A stretch of DNA of 64,000 nt from NCBI GenBank assembly GCA_013146195.2, contig CM028379.1:55935693-55999692 (forward strand). The letters run 5' to 3'. This DNA is from Codonopsis lanceolata. Taxonomy: Eukaryota > Streptophyta > Magnoliopsida > Asterales > Campanulaceae. A program made the translations under genes and the position numbers. Positions 1 through 10,548 of the stretch are shown here, piece by piece. The notes under the pieces were generated by a model. The model saw only the letters and a list, made by a program, of their open reading frames with translations, was not told where the DNA came from and did no database searches. The stretch's first letter is position 1; each line of letters opens with the position of its first letter.

Positions 1-707
1 TCCAAAACCTGCTCAAAACTGCTCCAACTTCAGCCACAAAACCTGCTCAAAACCCTTTCTAAAACAGCCCTTAATATAGCCTAGCAACACCAATTTTGAA
101 CAGCCAAAAATATGCCCAAACTACACGAGCAGGCTGTCCCAACACGAGTCCAAAACAGCCCCGTAACAGCCCTGAATACACGCACAATAACAGCACAAAA
201 TAAAGATCCTATTAGAATAGTATTCTGATTTTTGAAATTGTTAGTCATATGAACCCTATAACTCGAATATTTCCTCTATAAATAGAAAAAATCTTGATCT
301 AAAGAAAAGTTTATAAAAGTCTCTAATGGAGTTGATGCCTCCATACAATGTAACTCAACTCCGCCTTTGTCTCATTTGTGCATTGATTGCCTTCATATAC
401 TATTTAACCTGGATCTAAGGTGTCTACTCTGTTTTGATCAATTTGATAATTATTGTTTCTCTTCATTGAGATTCAAAGGGTGGTTAGTCCGTGCTAATAG
501 AACTTGATATGGTTTGTACATAAAAAGAACCATTACTAACATGCTATAAATGTATTCTTTTTATCCAGCAAGTTCTGACCCATGTTCTTGAGGAAGCGGG
601 ATAAAAAGATTCTTTATTTGTGCAGTCCGACTTTCTGAAGGGGGTATGAGTAAATCATTATGCAGCCTTTGATTATATGGTAATGCAAAGTCAAACATCA
701 GCTTTGT
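1..707. repeat. Duplicated segment, copy A (partner at 36829-38905)
   Basis: Bases 1-645 match 36829-37474 nearly base for base. Bases 646-707 then match 38846-38905, so this copy lacks about 1.36 kb present in copy B. The segment opens with C/A-rich text repeating cctgctcaaaac-like words, then has a TATA-like ctctataaatag (about 277-289), which resembles LTR or promoter sequence. A short open stretch follows an apparent splice acceptor (tttttatccag, about 560-570). In copy B that stretch ends at a GT donor. I do not recognise the encoded peptide. The copy runs into the assembly gap at 708, so its true extent is unknown. Copy B lies inside the CACTA transposon, so this may be a second transposon copy or the parental locus. 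Confidence 0.85.
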
Positions 708-807
708 NNNNNNNNNNNNNNNNNNNNNNNNNNNNNNNNNNNNNNNNNNNNNNNNNNNNNNNNNNNNNNNNNNNNNNNNNNNNNNNNNNNNNNNNNNNNN
801 NNNNNNN
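708..807. other. Assembly gap (100 N)
   Basis: A run of exactly 100 N, the usual placeholder for a gap of unknown length. The sequence to its left is a CACTA-associated duplicate and that to its right belongs to a Tat-type retrotransposon, so the join is unverified. Confidence 0.99.
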
Positions 808-1117
808 AGGAGAGAAACTCTTGCTTCTCTTTCTCTTCTTTCCCTTCTTTTCCTTTCTTTCTTAAGCGTTGTTGCTACTTTGCTCTTTTTTTTCTTTTTT
901 TTTTGGCTCCTTTTCTCGATTTTCTTCATTTCGGTGTTTTTACTAGCATATGGCATCTTCCACGATTCGAGGAGGGAAGGCAGGCACCGAATGCAGCGAG
1001 AGGAGGAGAGAACCTCCTCGCTTGGTCCGGAATAAACTCAATTACCGGTACTCTACTAATGGAGGCAACATTTTCGAGATCGAAACACTCACGTGTCCAA
1101 TCTTCCTCTCACCAGCA

Positions 1118-2252
1118 GTAAGATTTCTCTTTTTTTCGAAATTTTCACAGCTATGGTCATACTTGAATCTGCTAAATTTACGCCTTTGTTTGGGACTTTT
1201 GGAGCACTCTTGACTTTATTAGTAATGCAAATGCATGTCCTATTTATGCCTAAATGATGTAATTAAGTGATAATGTATGAAACTTATATGATTTATTTTT
1301 GCGATGCATGATTTGAACTAGTGGTCACTATTTGACCCTACTATGCATGATTTATATTCTAAATGCAAATGAGGCTATATGATGCATGTTTTACGCTAAA
1401 ACATATTTTTGCATGCAATAGAATCGCGGCGGACTATTCGAGTACAAATTAAATTTTTCAAACGAAGCATTTCGGGCATATTTTCGGATAAAAACAGGAC
1501 AAAACAGATATTTCTCATGCCCTTAGATTTATGTTTCAAGCATGCAACTGTTGCAGAGGTATAGTAAATGCCACAAAGATATTTATTTTGATGATTAGTG
1601 GTACTTTATTTTCTTTTTATCGTACCCCTATGGCAGCTTATTGGACAAATGAAATGCACATAATGGATGCATGAATTATTCTACTCGATGCAAATGCAAT
1701 GCAGAACAATTATAAGATGATGCATGAATGTTTTCATATTTTATTATACACATGGCAAATGCAGTCTATTATGCATATTTATGATATTTAAGATGCAAAA
1801 TTAATTATTTACATGCAAAATAAATTACACATAAAAATTATTTATTATTTATTTCATTTTTCAAATGTATTATTATTACACATTTTTTTCTCTTTGTTGT
1901 TTTTTTAAAAGAATATAGTATGTATGTACAGTATGTAGATTCTCATGTTTTTTTTATGTAAAAAAATGATGTTTATTTTCATGTAAATTTATGTACATGT
2001 ATGAGAATGGTATGTGTTAATTTAAAGAATTATTTAATTTTTTTGTTCTTTTTTTTTGTTATGGACAAGATTTTTTATTATTATTATTTTTTTTGCTAAA
2101 AAGAATTTATTATTGTTATCATTTAAAAAAAATCATGAAGTATAAAGCATGCAATATGTTCATTATTTATTTATTTTGCTTATCTAAAAGACTGTACAGA
2201 GAAGAAAATAAGGGCAGAGGACTTACCTTCTTCTCCTCCTCTTCTTTTTCAG
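1118..2252 (+). other. Putative first intron of the PMD gene, rich in TGCATG words
   Basis: AT-rich with no coding potential. Between about 1215 and 1830 it holds many ATGCATG/TGCATGCAA/ATGCAAATGC words and long runs of T. The polypyrimidine tract with acceptor cttctttttcag at 2241-2252 supports its end as an intron. Its start rests on the donor GTAAG at 1118. Confidence 0.45.
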
Positions 2253-3861
2253 TTCGCGAGGAATTTGAGAAAGGATGCTGGGTATCATGTCTTGGCGTGG
2301 TGAGATCTATGCCATGCTACCCGGGCGGCAAAGTTGTTGGTGGAGGGTTCAGGTTTCAGCGTCTTTATGCATTCCTTCACCCACTTTACCAGCTATCTGC
2401 CCATTTTTGACGTGCTTAGGGACTTCTGGTGAGACACCACCCATACCTTCCATTTCAGCTGGGGAGAGGCGACTATGACCCTGTGCGATTTCACTGTGAT
2501 CACGGGAATCCCTACCAGCATAGGGGAGACCCTGGCCCCTGATTTTACTCTCCGTCATCGTAGGGAGGAGGTTGTGGACCTCATGGGTTTCGAGCCCCGT
2601 TTCAAATCAACGGATGAGATCTTTATTAGCAGCGTTCGGAAGTGGCTTCTTAATAATGTCGGGCGGGTGCTTGATGATGACTGCTTAGTAACTTTCGAGT
2701 GGCAAGAGCGTTTATGTTCTTCTTTCTTGGCACATCGCTCTTTGCCAACTCCTCTGTCACCCTGAGAGTTTCCGTCCTGGCTTGTCTGGCGGATTTTGAT
2801 CGGATCCCTTTGTATGAGGGGCAGTGGTTTGGCCGAGCGTATGCTTCTATGGATAGGGCCGGTGGAATGACTCGCCGACTCTGAATGGGTTTGCCCCGGC
2901 GTGGGAGGTACATGCCTTTTCCTGCTCTTTTCTATCTCTCTTTTTTTTGTATCATTTTTTTTATTTACATATATATATATATATATTTTTTTTGACAACA
3001 TATTTATTTTTTTCCTCTCTCTTTTTTTTTTTTGCAGGTCTGGGCCTTCTCATTTTTCAGATTTTCGCCGGGTCGCCTCATTCGGCGAGTTTACCAGCCT
3101 CCATACCTGTCCCAATATGTTGACAGCAACAGGGGTGGATCGGCCAGGGGCGGTGGTTGTAATGATAGGGAAAGAGTCTTTGGAGCGAATTATTGGCTCG
3201 AGTCTGGTTCGATGCACTTCTTTCCTTGGGAGGGCCTGGAGGGTCACTATTCCACTACTTTGATGTTCAGCCGCTGCCGAATATTGATGGTTTCTATCAT
3301 GGTGGATTCTTTATATATGGGCGAGCGGGTGAACCGTCAGCACCAGTCTTTTCTAGTGGCTCAGTGGTGCCTCCTCGGCCTCCTTCTTGGGTGATAGAGC
3401 CGTCGGCCTTAACGGTGTCGTGCGGGAAATACCTCGTTCAGCGAGAATATCCAGTGATGGCATACGAGGATTTCCTGAGATTAGAGCTGCATCCCCCTCC
3501 TCCTGCTCCTGTTGTGCCCAGGCGGCATTCGATGCTTACGCCGGGGAGGTCGTCTACTTCATTTCTCGGCGAGAACGATGTTTCACGAGCGATGATATTT
3601 TCTCTACTTTCGGTATGAGTGGGGTGGTGGCTTAGTAGAGCGAGTTCTTCACGATGTCGAGATCCGGAGGCGTCGTGTCGGCGAGCTCGTTCGGTAGACA
3701 CATCCACCTTTATTGTCTCTTTTCTTCATTTATCTTTTATTATATTTTTTTTTGTTATACATTTTTTTATATTTTTTTTTGAGACTAACACACTTTTTTT
3801 AGGTGAGCGATGATTTTTTTGCTTGCGAGGGGGGCTTCGGTGTGGCGGCCGAGACGTCGAG

Positions 3862-3893
3862 ATGACGATGATGATGATGATGATGATGATGAG
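3862..3893. repeat. (GAT)n microsatellite in PMD exon 4
   Basis: About ten consecutive gat triplets. Depending on frame they encode a run of Asp or Met, so the correct reading frame of the last exon is uncertain. Confidence 0.9.
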
Positions 3894-3990
3894 TCGAGGC
3901 AGAGGTCGGGGATTCAGAACTGATGGCACAATGGGTCCCAGGGTCAGGGGTGGTGGTTTTCCCAGAAGCCAGTCGTCCCGAGCACATTAG

Positions 3991-4689
3991 CTTTGGATTC
4001 CTGCGAATATTAGTATCTTTCCCTTTCTTTTTTTTTTATTTTTTATTTTTGTAAAAGAAACATGTACAAACATTATGATATAATGCAATATAATGTATAT
4101 GATGCAATATGTTACACATGCAAAAATAAATTCACACAGAAAATAAAACTATACCGGACATCTAAAATGTAATGGCACGCTGTACTTTTAAAATAGGGAT
4201 TTATAAGAATACACCTTTGTATTATAGCGGGCTTTTCGGGTGATATCGGAACGGGAAAAATGGCCGCATTTCTTATCCTTTCGGCGCCTTGTGGCTGTTG
4301 AGCCCGTGCTCGTAGCCGTCTTTCATAGGCCTCCTTTTCTTTTCGCGATCAGACACAGGAATAGCAGAATGTCGGATTATCAAACCAGGATACCGGGCAG
4401 GAATTTCACGACACAGTGGACATTCTTGGTGCTACCATAGGGACCTATGGTGCGGCACCAAGAAGCTTCTTGGTGGCACCATAGTTTTCCTATGCGGCCA
4501 CTGTTTTCTTCACTGTTTGGGCACTGTGCACTGAACTGTCCGTTTTCTCAATTCTCGGTATAAATTCTGACGGAAACCAGCTCAGTTCTTCACCGATTCA
4601 TTTCATTCCTTCTTTCTAAATTCACCAGCTTCTGTCTTGCCTGCCATAGCTCTTCTCAGCCGTAACAACATTTCTTGCATCTCTTATAA
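3991..4689 (+). promoter_or_regulatory. Intergenic region and likely promoter of the DUF7745-like gene
   Basis: No coding sequence. A TATA box (tataaatt, 4559-4566) sits about 125 bases before the ATG at 4690, with a C/T-rich leader after it. Upstream, 4425-4462 folds into a strong hairpin: arms CTTGGTGC + ACCATAGG pair with CCTATGGT + GCACCAAG. A third copy of the arm follows at 4469-4484. CACTGT words repeat at 4499-4545. Together these suggest an independent promoter for antisense transcription within the retrotransposon. Confidence 0.55.
4425..4484. repeat. Nested inverted repeat upstream of the antisense gene
   Basis: The two 8-base blocks CTTGGTGC and ACCATAGG are followed, after a 2-base loop, by their reverse complements CCTATGGT and GCACCAAG, with small bulges of 1 and 3 bases. 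A further CTTGGTGGCACCATAG follows at 4469-4484, so alternative pairings are possible. Confidence 0.85.
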
Positions 4690-6406
4690 ATGGCCGCCCG
4701 CATTCCTACGGCTCTGGAAATTGAGATTTACGAGAATGCCCTGGATTTTTGGATCCTTTCTTTGCGATCTGACGAGAGGGATTGGTTTGAACATCTTTTC
4801 GGCTTCAGGTGCCTTCTGTCCTGGCGGAATGTCATAATTAATTGGGACATGTTGAGGGGAGCCGCCAGGTTTTGGTCTCCTGAGGATCACTTGTTTAATT
4901 TTGGCATGAACGAGATGTGTCCCACATTTGAGGAGTTCTGTGCTATGCTGGGGGTGGCACCTACTCGTCAGATTGCGGTACCCGCCTACAGAAGGCGTCC
5001 GTACATGGCTATCCGGGAGCTCTTCAATTCTACCCGCAGTGCTACTCCAGGATTCTTCAATGGGGAATCTTTCAATTTGATGGTTCTTCCTGGAGCCTTC
5101 ACAGAATATAGGGAAGATGACGTGGACTATCAGCGGCGTAGATTAACAACACTCTTTCTTTGCTTGGTAGGGAGATATTTGATAGTTGGTCTACCCGGAT
5201 TAGTAGATGAGCGGGTCGTAGACCTGGCATTACAGGCTCGGGATCGCCGGCTGAAACATTGTTCCGGTGATTTTGGCGGAGACTTTCGCGGGCCTGAATG
5301 CTTTCGCTACTGGGAATGAGTTGTTCCCTACCGGTAGCCCCATTCTGATCCACATGTGGCTAGAAGAGCACTTCCTTTGGGTTCAGGCTCCCGTGCCGCA
5401 TGGAGCTCCTTATGATCCATCATTTTATGGTATGCGCGGGCACTTTCCCCAGACTAATTATTCTGAGATTGACTGGGCCGATCACTTCTATCGTCGGGGC
5501 TCAATGGATATAATCTGGGTCGTCCGCCACTGGGAGATCCGGCTTTTTCTTTGTCACTCCGATGAGTACAGCCAAGTGGTCATGTTGGGCCTTTATCGGA
5601 CTTCTTTTTACCAACCGGACCGGATCTTGCGGCAATTTGGAAGGGAGCAAGTGATCCGGATACCTCCCGTCCTATATACATGGGAAGGGAGCTTACCAAT
5701 GATCGTGCAGGTCCCACTATCCGGGGCATGTGGCTCGAGAGATCTTTGAAAGACTGGAGGTAGCATACCCATATTCTGATTATATGCTTCTGTCCCTTGG
5801 GTATTTAGCGTGGGTTATGGTAGCTGCTGAGGGGCCGTCTCGCGCCATCCGGCATGAACTGAGACATTTGTTGGGCCGTCATATAACCAATGGAGTGGAT
5901 GCTCGCCTGCTGGAAGTAGGCGAGGACATTGATAGCTCAGGGTTGGTTGTTCCTCGGGCTCTGGAGGCAGAATTCAGACGGGTTCATGGCCTTAATACTC
6001 GGACGGCCCCTGGACCGGACACTGCGGGTCCCAGCAATACATCCCGCAGATTGAGTGATGTTGGTCAACAGCATAACCCATGGGAACAAGAAGCAGCTCC
6101 TCCTCCTCCTCGGGCCGGTTGGGGTGCTTGCTCGAGGCGGGTGGTCATGAGCCTCCGCGGTGAGCTTGGCAAGCAGCAGGGACAACCCATGGAACAAGAG
6201 ATAGTTGTTCCTCCTCCCCCTCTGTATGGGGTCTTGGTCTCGAAATGATGGAGCGGTCAGAGCAACACGGTGCCCGGGAGAGCGGAGATGCCGATGATGA
6301 AGAGGGAGACACATCTGGTGGCTCTCATGCTGATGAGTCCAGGGCTTCTTCTGCGCCTCGCAGAAGGAGTATATGGGCCCGGCTCGGTGGACGCCGCAGG
6401 CACTGA
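4690..6406 (+). pseudogene. DUF7745-like plant transposon-associated protein, frameshifted
   Basis: The ATG at 4690 follows a TATA box by about 125 bases. The first frame (4690 to about 5255) has the typical RFWSPEDHLFNFGMNEMCPT-FEEFCAMLGV block (about residues 60-95) of an uncharacterised plant family, which I identify as DUF7745-like from memory of the motif. It continues in a second frame (about 5262-5735: ILAETFAGLN, then a HMWLEEH block), a third (5730-6240: REIFERLEV, SDYMLLSLGYLAW) and a fourth (6245-6406), which encodes an acidic then Arg-rich tail ending GGRRRH. Three single-base-scale frameshifts therefore separate an otherwise continuous protein of about 570 residues. It is convergent with the Tat pol gene (stops 420 bases apart). 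Function unknown. Confidence 0.65.
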
Positions 6407-6826
6407 TAGACCGCTCGGGGCTAGAGGCTGCAAGAAAAGGAATCGTTTCTGGGGAAAAACAAAGGGGGTATAGGCAGTATATAGATAAGTACAATGCAAA
6501 TAATGTATAATATAGACGTCTTAATAAATATTCCTAAGTTGCACCTTAGGACCTGTAAAATTATATTTTAGTGTTTTAATATGAGCTGCTTTGTCGTGGT
6601 TTTCCTCTTCTGTCAGTCGAGCCTCTGATGTGCTGAAGACTAGAGGTAGTACGTTGAGGGCTTCAAATAATGCCTTCCCTCTCCTTTTTATTTTTATTTT
6701 TATTTTTTTATCATTTATTTATTTATTATTATTATTATTTTATATGCCCTAACTTTTGCCTAGGCCGCCCTTTCGGGTTTTCAGCCTAGCGGGCTGGAGA
6801 GGGAAGCATTTGCTGGATAGGATAGC
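6407..6826. other. Spacer between convergent antisense gene and Tat pol
   Basis: Non-coding, AT-rich, with TTTAT/TTA runs at about 6680-6740. It separates the stop of the plus-strand gene (6406) from the pol stop (6827). Transcription from both sides would converge here. No polypurine tract or LTR is visible. Confidence 0.7.
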
Positions 6827-7900
6827 TCAGGCGTAGTACCTTTTGAGTTTGTCGAGGTTGAAAGGCTGGACAAGATCTTCCCCATCTTGGTTCGTGAGAA
6901 GCACGTCACCTCCTGATCGGATCTCCTTAACAATGTACGGTCCCATCCAGGGAGACTTCCATTTTCCCCTAGTATCAACATAACTAGGGGGTTTTTCTCA
7001 GCACGAGGTCTCAACTTGAATATCACGGCCTTTGACTTTTTATTGGCTTCGGGCGTCGCCTTTGATATGCCCGGGTATGCTCCAAGGCTAACAGGCGTCG
7101 TTCATCAATTAGGGCCAGTTCTTCGTACCGCCCTTTGACCCAGTCAACTTCTGCTATATCAGCTTCCATCATCACTCTCAATGATGGAATTTCCACTTCT
7201 ATTGGTAGTACCGCTTCCATGCCATATGCCAGGGAGTAGGGGTAGCCCCAGTGGGTGTGCGGACTGACGTGCGGTAGCCCCAGAGGGCTAGTGGCAATTT
7301 TTCTGGCCAGTCTCTTCCTGTATCAGCCATTTTTCTGATGATGTTCTCGAGAGTTTTGTTGGCTGCTTCAACGGCACCATTGGCTTGTGGCCGGTAGGGG
7401 GAGGATTTGTGTCTTTGGATCTTGAACTCGTCAAGCAGACGGTTCACGTCCCCTTCAAAATGAGAGCCGTTGTCGGAGATGATCTCGAAAGGTACCCCAT
7501 AGCGGTATATGATATTGGCCCGGATAAACTCGGATACCTTTCGGGCATTTAAGGATCCTTGTAGGAAGAGGCTTCTACCCACTTTGTGAAATGTCGGCGG
7601 CTACCGGGGCGTATTCATGGCCATTGGATCCCCGGGTGAATTTGGCCTATGGCGTCGATACCCCATGTTGAGAAGGGCCGGTACGTGGAGTTGTATAGGG
7701 CGTGTGGGGGCACATCCTGTAGATTAGCAAGCGTTGACATTTGTCGCAATGTCGCACCCACCGAATACAGTCAGTTTCGAGCGTACTCCAATAGTACCCC
7801 TGTCGGATGACTTTCTTTGATAGCATATGGCCATTCATGTGGGGCCCACAGGTACCACCATGTAGTTGATCCATAATTTGCTCAGCTTTGGCCTGATTGA
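6827..7900 (-). pseudogene. Tat pol: integrase domain
   Basis: In translation order it shows an HHCC zinc-binding region (about 7900-7647, ending RHCDKCQ), the catalytic core with GVPFEIISDNGSHFEG and YRPQANGAVEAANKT (7582-7199), and a C-terminal region ending LVQPFNLDKLKRYYA with a TGA at 6827-6829. The core Asp of SDNG and Glu of AVEAAN are present. The domain is spread over several frames, so integrase would not be made intact. The C-terminal YY(A/S) ending is typical of Ty3/gypsy pol of this clade. Confidence 0.85.
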
Positions 7901-8023
7901 CACATAGTAAGTTGAGGCCTTGATAATGCCTCTTATACTGTACGCCACCGTGAGTGCAATTGGGAGGCCCATCTTCGCGGGGAGACTCTTCCCCTTTTGT
8001 CTAAGCCGGGAGGATAAAGATTT

Positions 8024-8531
8024 TTACGGAGGCGATTTAAGATGTCGGCATACCGGGGCTCGTGATGCGCCGAGGGCTGCGTTGATTTTGAAACAGTATG
8101 CCGGAGTGACCTTCTTCCCGACTATAAATGGCTGAACTTTAGTTTCGGCGGGAATCTGGACTAGTGACGCCAGAGTGGCCAGGGCATCGGCGAATTGATT
8201 CCTATCTCGTGGCAGGTAATGGAACGAGATAGAACCAAATCGGGCGGCGTTATTAACTTGGCATGATAGAGGCTGCACCAGAGGGATCTGGGTCCTCCAT
8301 CTTCCTTCGACTTGATTTATGATCGGTAGGCGAGTCTCAGTAGACTTCGAGATCTTTAGCTCCCCTTTGAAGAGCTTCTTCTAGGCCAGCAATACAGGCT
8401 TCATATTCCGCCGTATTATTTGAACATTCGAACTCCAACCTTATAGCTAGCGGAGTATGAGAGTCAGCCGGATCGATTAATAGGATTCCTATGCCAAAGC
8501 CTCTTTTGTTTGCGGCTCCGTCAAAGAACAT
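8024..8531 (-). pseudogene. Tat pol: second (archaeal-type) RNase H domain
   Basis: The segment 8531-8337 encodes FFDGAANKRGFGIGILLIDP and ECSNNTAEYEACIAGLEEAL, the D and E strands of an archaeal-type RNase H. A later block (8278-8024) has FHYLPRDRNQFADALATLAS, which carries the last Asp. The two blocks are in different frames. Having this in addition to the Ty3-type RNase H just upstream is the known dual RNase H layout of the Tat clade and distinguishes it from Athila and chromoviruses. Confidence 0.85.
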
Positions 8532-8659
8532 CTGCCAACAGGTGTCCTGGTCAGTGATTTCCAGGATACCTTCATCTGGGAAACCGGGCTCAGTTGCATC
8601 TTCGGCCTTCAGAGGTAGATCGGCTAAGTGGTCTGCAATGACGCTCCCTTTGATAGACT

Positions 8660-10100
8660 TGAGAGTGACATAAGTTATGTCAAACTCATTAAGAAGAAAG
8701 GACCACTTGGCGGTCGGTGGGACGGTGATGGTTTACGAAGATGTATTTGATAGGGTCCATCACGGATATGAGCTTGATGGACCTTCCTTGGAGATAGGTT
8801 TTGAGCCTCATGAGTGGCCCAGACTAGGCCGGTGCAGCTTTTTCCAGCCGAATAATTTAGCTCGCTTCCTTGTAGCTTCCTACTTATGAAATATATGGCA
8901 TTTTCAATGTAGGAATCTTCTTTCTCTTGGGCGAGCATAGCCCCTACTGATGTGTCTGTGACGGTTAAGTATATGAGGAGAGGTTTATGTGTATGGGGTG
9001 GAGCTAGCACAGGGGGATTGGTAAGGTAGGCTTTTATTTTCTCGAAGGCTAGCTGGCACTTTGCGTCCCAGACTTGGTCGGTATTCTTTTTTAGGAGTTT
9101 AAAGAGGGCTCGCGGTGGTAGTCGGTATGTCGATGAAGCTTGGTGATGTCTTGCAACCGGCCTAGGAAGCCTTTGACTTCGGTGGGAGTTTTTGGTTGTG
9201 GCATTTCTAGGATGGCTTTGATCTTTCTTTGGCTCGATCTCGATGCCTTGCTCGATTACTAAGAATCCAGGACTTTGCCTCGGGTAACCCGAATGTGCAT
9301 TTGGTGGGGTTAAGCTTCATCGGTGCTTCTGAGTCTTTCGAAGAACTTAGAAGATCTTTAATGTGAGCACCGTTGGCGTCATTTGGAATGCACGATCATA
9401 TCATCAACATAGACCTCCATCTCTTTGTGGATCATGTCGTGGAAGAGGGTGGTGGCGACCCTACGGTAAGTGGCTCAGGCATTCTTTAGTCAAATGGCAT
9501 GACGAGTGTAACAATAAGTCCCCAGGAGTAGTGAATGAGGTCTTCTCACGGTCTTCTGCCCATTTTGATTTGGTTGTAGCCCGGCATGCCGTCGACGAAG
9601 GATCGGACTTTGTGAGCTGCGGCGGCATCTACCACAATATCAATGTTGGGCGGGGAAGTCATCTTTGGGCGGCAGCTTTGTTGAGGTCGCGGAAGTCTAC
9701 AGATTTCGACTTTCCGTTGGGCTTAGGAGCAGTCACTATATTGGACGGCCAGTCGGGTATTCAACTACCGAATGAAGTTGTTGCTTGTTTCATGATTTCT
9801 TCTTTGACTTGTAGTGACCATTACGGCTTGATGCGGCGGAGCTTTTGTTTGGCCAGGCGAGCATCGGGTATGTGGGAATCCGGTGCTCGACTATAAACTG
9901 GATCTAGGCCGGGCATATCTTCGTAGGACCGAGGCAAAGATGTCTCTGAACTCTTTGAGGAGATCGAATGAGTGCCTTTCTTTACGGACCTTGGAGGTAG
10001 CTGCCGATTCGATCTTCTTTGACTTCATTGTCGGCCCGGGTTGATAGTGGACAGGTCTTGATGTCTGGCGATGAATGGCTTTGTTCACAGTACTCGGCCC
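8660..10100 (-). pseudogene. Tat pol: reverse transcriptase and Ty3-type RNase H
   Basis: The block at 10088-9891 begins near LLKEFRDIFA, a usual start of gypsy RT. The catalytic YVDDM is read at 9411-9397, followed by KLNPTKCTFG. The connection and RNase H start LAPPHTHKPLLIYLTVTDTS-VGAMLAQE lie at 9010-8900. Many small frameshifts and stops split it, so only short blocks stay in frame. The long plus-strand frame at 9363-9896 is its antisense shadow. Confidence 0.85.
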
Positions 10101-10548
10101 GACTTTGCAAGCTCAAGCGGATAATTTTTATCTTTTGGGTCCATTTTATTAAATGACTCATTATCATAATTATTATTATTTAATGCGTCTTTTAAAGTAG
10201 GTGCAACTAAGGAATAAGCAAAGACATTTATATTATTATTAAAAGCACATTGTACAGGGGTTATTACATTGTTGAGGACCTAGGGTTTAGGATCCTCAAC
10301 TATAGGTAGCGGATTGGTAGATGACCAATCCGTAAAGCTAGGAAAGGATCGGGGATAGTATATCAGAGCGGTCTACCAGTGCGGGTGTCGGGAGGCGGAC
10401 CGGTCGTGGTGTACCAATTAGAGGCTTATTAGAAATAGACTCGAACTTCGGAGGGAGCTTTTCATAATCGGTGCCTCTGTCTATCATACCCAGAAAATTT
10501 GTCTCTAGACCGTCATCATCTAGCGGGGCAAAGCATAATCATCTTGGT

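Larger units (their letters stand above)
950..3990 (+). pseudogene. Plant mobile domain (PMD, aminotransferase-like) gene, four exons, broken
   Basis: Probable exons are 950-1117 (donor GTAAG), 2253-2907 (acceptor tttttcag, donor GTACAT), 3038-3693 (acceptor ttttgcag) and 3803-3990. Recognisable PMD blocks are the THTFHFSWGE-MTLCDFTVITGIP stretch (about 2435-2515), the FFLGTSLFANSS-RVSVLACLADFD-GRAY block (2710-2860) and VWAFSFFRF (3038-3065). The last exon has an RGRG-rich, basic tail ending SSRAH. In-frame TGA codons at about 2302 and 2429, both in a TGG-TGA context, and a frameshift near 2705 break it. PMD proteins of the MAIN type are linked to transposon silencing in plants, and the domain is often carried by transposons. 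Position and orientation, antisense and downstream of a Tat pol, fit an extra antisense ORF of the retrotransposon. The first exon is weakly supported. Confidence 0.65.

Noticed and set aside
3726..3929. Minus-strand frame with His or Ile runs
   Set aside because: Antisense of the (GAT)n microsatellite in the PMD gene.
9363..9896. Plus-strand open frame of 177 residues
   Set aside because: It lies antisense to the Tat RT, whose YVDDM and flanking motifs are readable on the minus strand.
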